A stretch of 64,000 nucleotides of DNA, from assembly GCA_021783995.1 (NCBI GenBank), contig JAJXTH010000004.1:1-64000 (forward strand). The letters are read 5' to 3'. Under the pieces are notes generated by a model, which worked only from the letters and a program-made list of their open reading frames with translations, ran no database searches and was not told the origin of the DNA. This document shows positions 63,329-64,000 of this stretch, piece after piece. The translations under genes were made by a program, and so were the position numbers. Positions within the stretch are counted from its first letter, which is position 1. Each line of letters opens with the position of its first letter. Source of the stretch: Pseudomonadota bacterium (GTDB lineage: Bacteria; Pseudomonadota; Gammaproteobacteria; Burkholderiales; Gallionellaceae).

Positions 63329-63408
63329 GTCTGTACTCTTCGGTTTGTATCACGGAATGATTGCGGAGATGGTCCTGCATTATACGAGAAAGTGTGGCCT
63401 GGCGCTGC

Positions 63409-63948
63409 TTAACGGCCCGGCGGCGGCTTGTTGAGCTTGCGCTGCAGTGTGCGGCGGTGCATGTTGAGTGCGCGGGCTGTGGCGGAGATGTTGTTGCCAT
63501 GCTCCTGCATCACGCGCTGTATGTGCTCCCACTCAAGCATGTCTATGTTGGTTGCAGGCGTTTTGAGTTCCACGTTGCCGTCCGCCTCGTGCCTGAAGGC
63601 AGCTATGATCTCGTCGGCATTGGCAGGCTTCGCAAGGTATTGAGTTGCACCCAGCTTGATCGCCTCGACCGCCGTGCTGATGCTGGCATAGCCTGTCAGA
63701 ACGACAATGCGCGTATTGGGGTCGAGCTCGTGCAAGGTCTTGACCAGAACCAGTCCCGATGCGCCGCTCATCTTCATGTCCACCACGGCATATTCAGGAG
63801 GATTTTCCTGGGCCATGGGGAGAGCTTCCTCGACGCTATGTGCGATGCTTACCGAGAAGCCGCGCCTTGCGAGCGCGGTGCCAAGCACCTTGCAGAATGT
63901 GACGCTGTCATCCACCAGCAGAAGAGATTCGGGTTCCTCGAGGCTCAT
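63409..63948 (-). CDS. regA: RegA/PrrA/ActR-type redox response regulator
   Basis: A 179-residue response regulator. The receiver has the acidic pair LVDDS near residue 12, the phospho-acceptor in YAVVDMKMSGASG and the KPA loop. The C-terminal Fis-type HTH has HGNNISATARALNMHRRTLQRKL, the diagnostic RegA/PrrA/ActR pattern. The RegBA system controls cbb3 oxidase and other respiratory genes by redox state in related bacteria, so it may control the island at 27.7-46 kb. It overlaps the regB-like stop codon. Confidence 0.9.
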   Translation of the reverse strand: MSLEEPESLLLVDDSVTFCKVLGTALARRGFSVSIAHSVEEALPMAQENPPEYAVVDMKMSGASGLVLVKTLHELDPNTRIVVLTGYASISTAVEAIKLGATQYLAKPANADEIIAAFRHEADGNVELKTPATNIDMLEWEHIQRVMQEHGNNISATARALNMHRRTLQRKLNKPPPGR

Positions 63949-64000
63949 GGCGTCCCCGCGATCGGCAGGCTGATTTCTGTCGTGGCTCCGCCACCTTCCC
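63945..64000 (-). CDS. Sensor histidine kinase C-terminal end (RegB-like; cut by window edge)
   Basis: The last 17 residues of the upstream gene read GGGATTEISLPIAGTP after a Glu. This matches the end of a histidine-kinase ATPase domain (GGTxVEISLP) of RegB type. Its TGA overlaps the regA ATG by four bases, the usual order for a kinase-regulator pair. Only this fragment is visible. Confidence 0.7.
   Translation of the reverse strand, partial: EGGGATTEISLPIAGTP

Overview
The window is a gene-dense stretch of a Gram-negative betaproteobacterial chromosome, about 57-60 % GC by eye. The housekeeping neighbourhoods (gmk-yicC, rph-rdgB-hemW, thiS-thiG-trmB, cyaY/lptM-lysA, dacC-dat-ybeD-lipB-lipA, regB-regA) and the wealth of c-type cytochrome and heme-copper-oxidase-like genes fit order Nitrosomonadales. 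A Gallionellaceae/Sideroxydans-like respiratory lithoautotroph is my best guess. That placement is inference; no rRNA gene lies in the window.

Layout. 1-18 kb is mostly housekeeping: nucleotide hygiene, tRNA and thiamine biosynthesis, prolyl-tRNA synthetase, RNA 5' pyrophosphohydrolase, dUTPase, CoA, purine and lysine biosynthesis, and an orphan response regulator. 18.2-27.5 kb, almost all on the minus strand, holds a decayed conserved gene and then a long co-directional run: RNase II, TonB, a His/Cys-rich small protein, a TonB-dependent receptor, ExbB, ExbD, a second TonB, AroE and MtgA.

27.7-46.8 kb is the most unusual part, a respiratory island of about 19 kb. It contains a diheme cytochrome c4, two stand-alone four-helix proteins that look like a single repeat unit of heme-copper oxidase subunit I, four 34-36-residue single-helix peptides, and a divergent cbb3-like catalytic subunit with a CcoO-like cytochrome. 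Around these lie several unrecognised membrane subunits, a CcoS-like protein, a monoheme cytochrome, a membrane-anchored formylglycine-generating-enzyme-like protein, a spermidine-synthase/transporter-like fusion, CcoG and a Sco copper chaperone. No canonical CcoP, CcoI or CcoH was found. The gene set and the sequence signatures suggest an undescribed oxidase branch with its own accessory subunits.

46.8-48.7 kb is a nitric-oxide detoxification unit: NsrR, its palindromic operator, a truncated hemoglobin and a ferredoxin-reductase. 48.9-55 kb holds a SulP anion transporter, an Lrp regulator divergent from 2-isopropylmalate synthase with AT-rich palindromes between them, an EamA exporter and a DUF4010 membrane protein. 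55-58.5 kb is a sulfane-sulfur module: ArsR-rhodanese regulator, DsrE-like protein, persulfide dioxygenase-like hydrolase and an MFS transporter. 58.5-64 kb returns to conserved lipoate, D-amino-acid and cell-wall genes, an HDOD protein and the RegBA redox two-component system, cut by the window edge.

No tRNA, rRNA, CRISPR array, transposase or phage gene was recognised.
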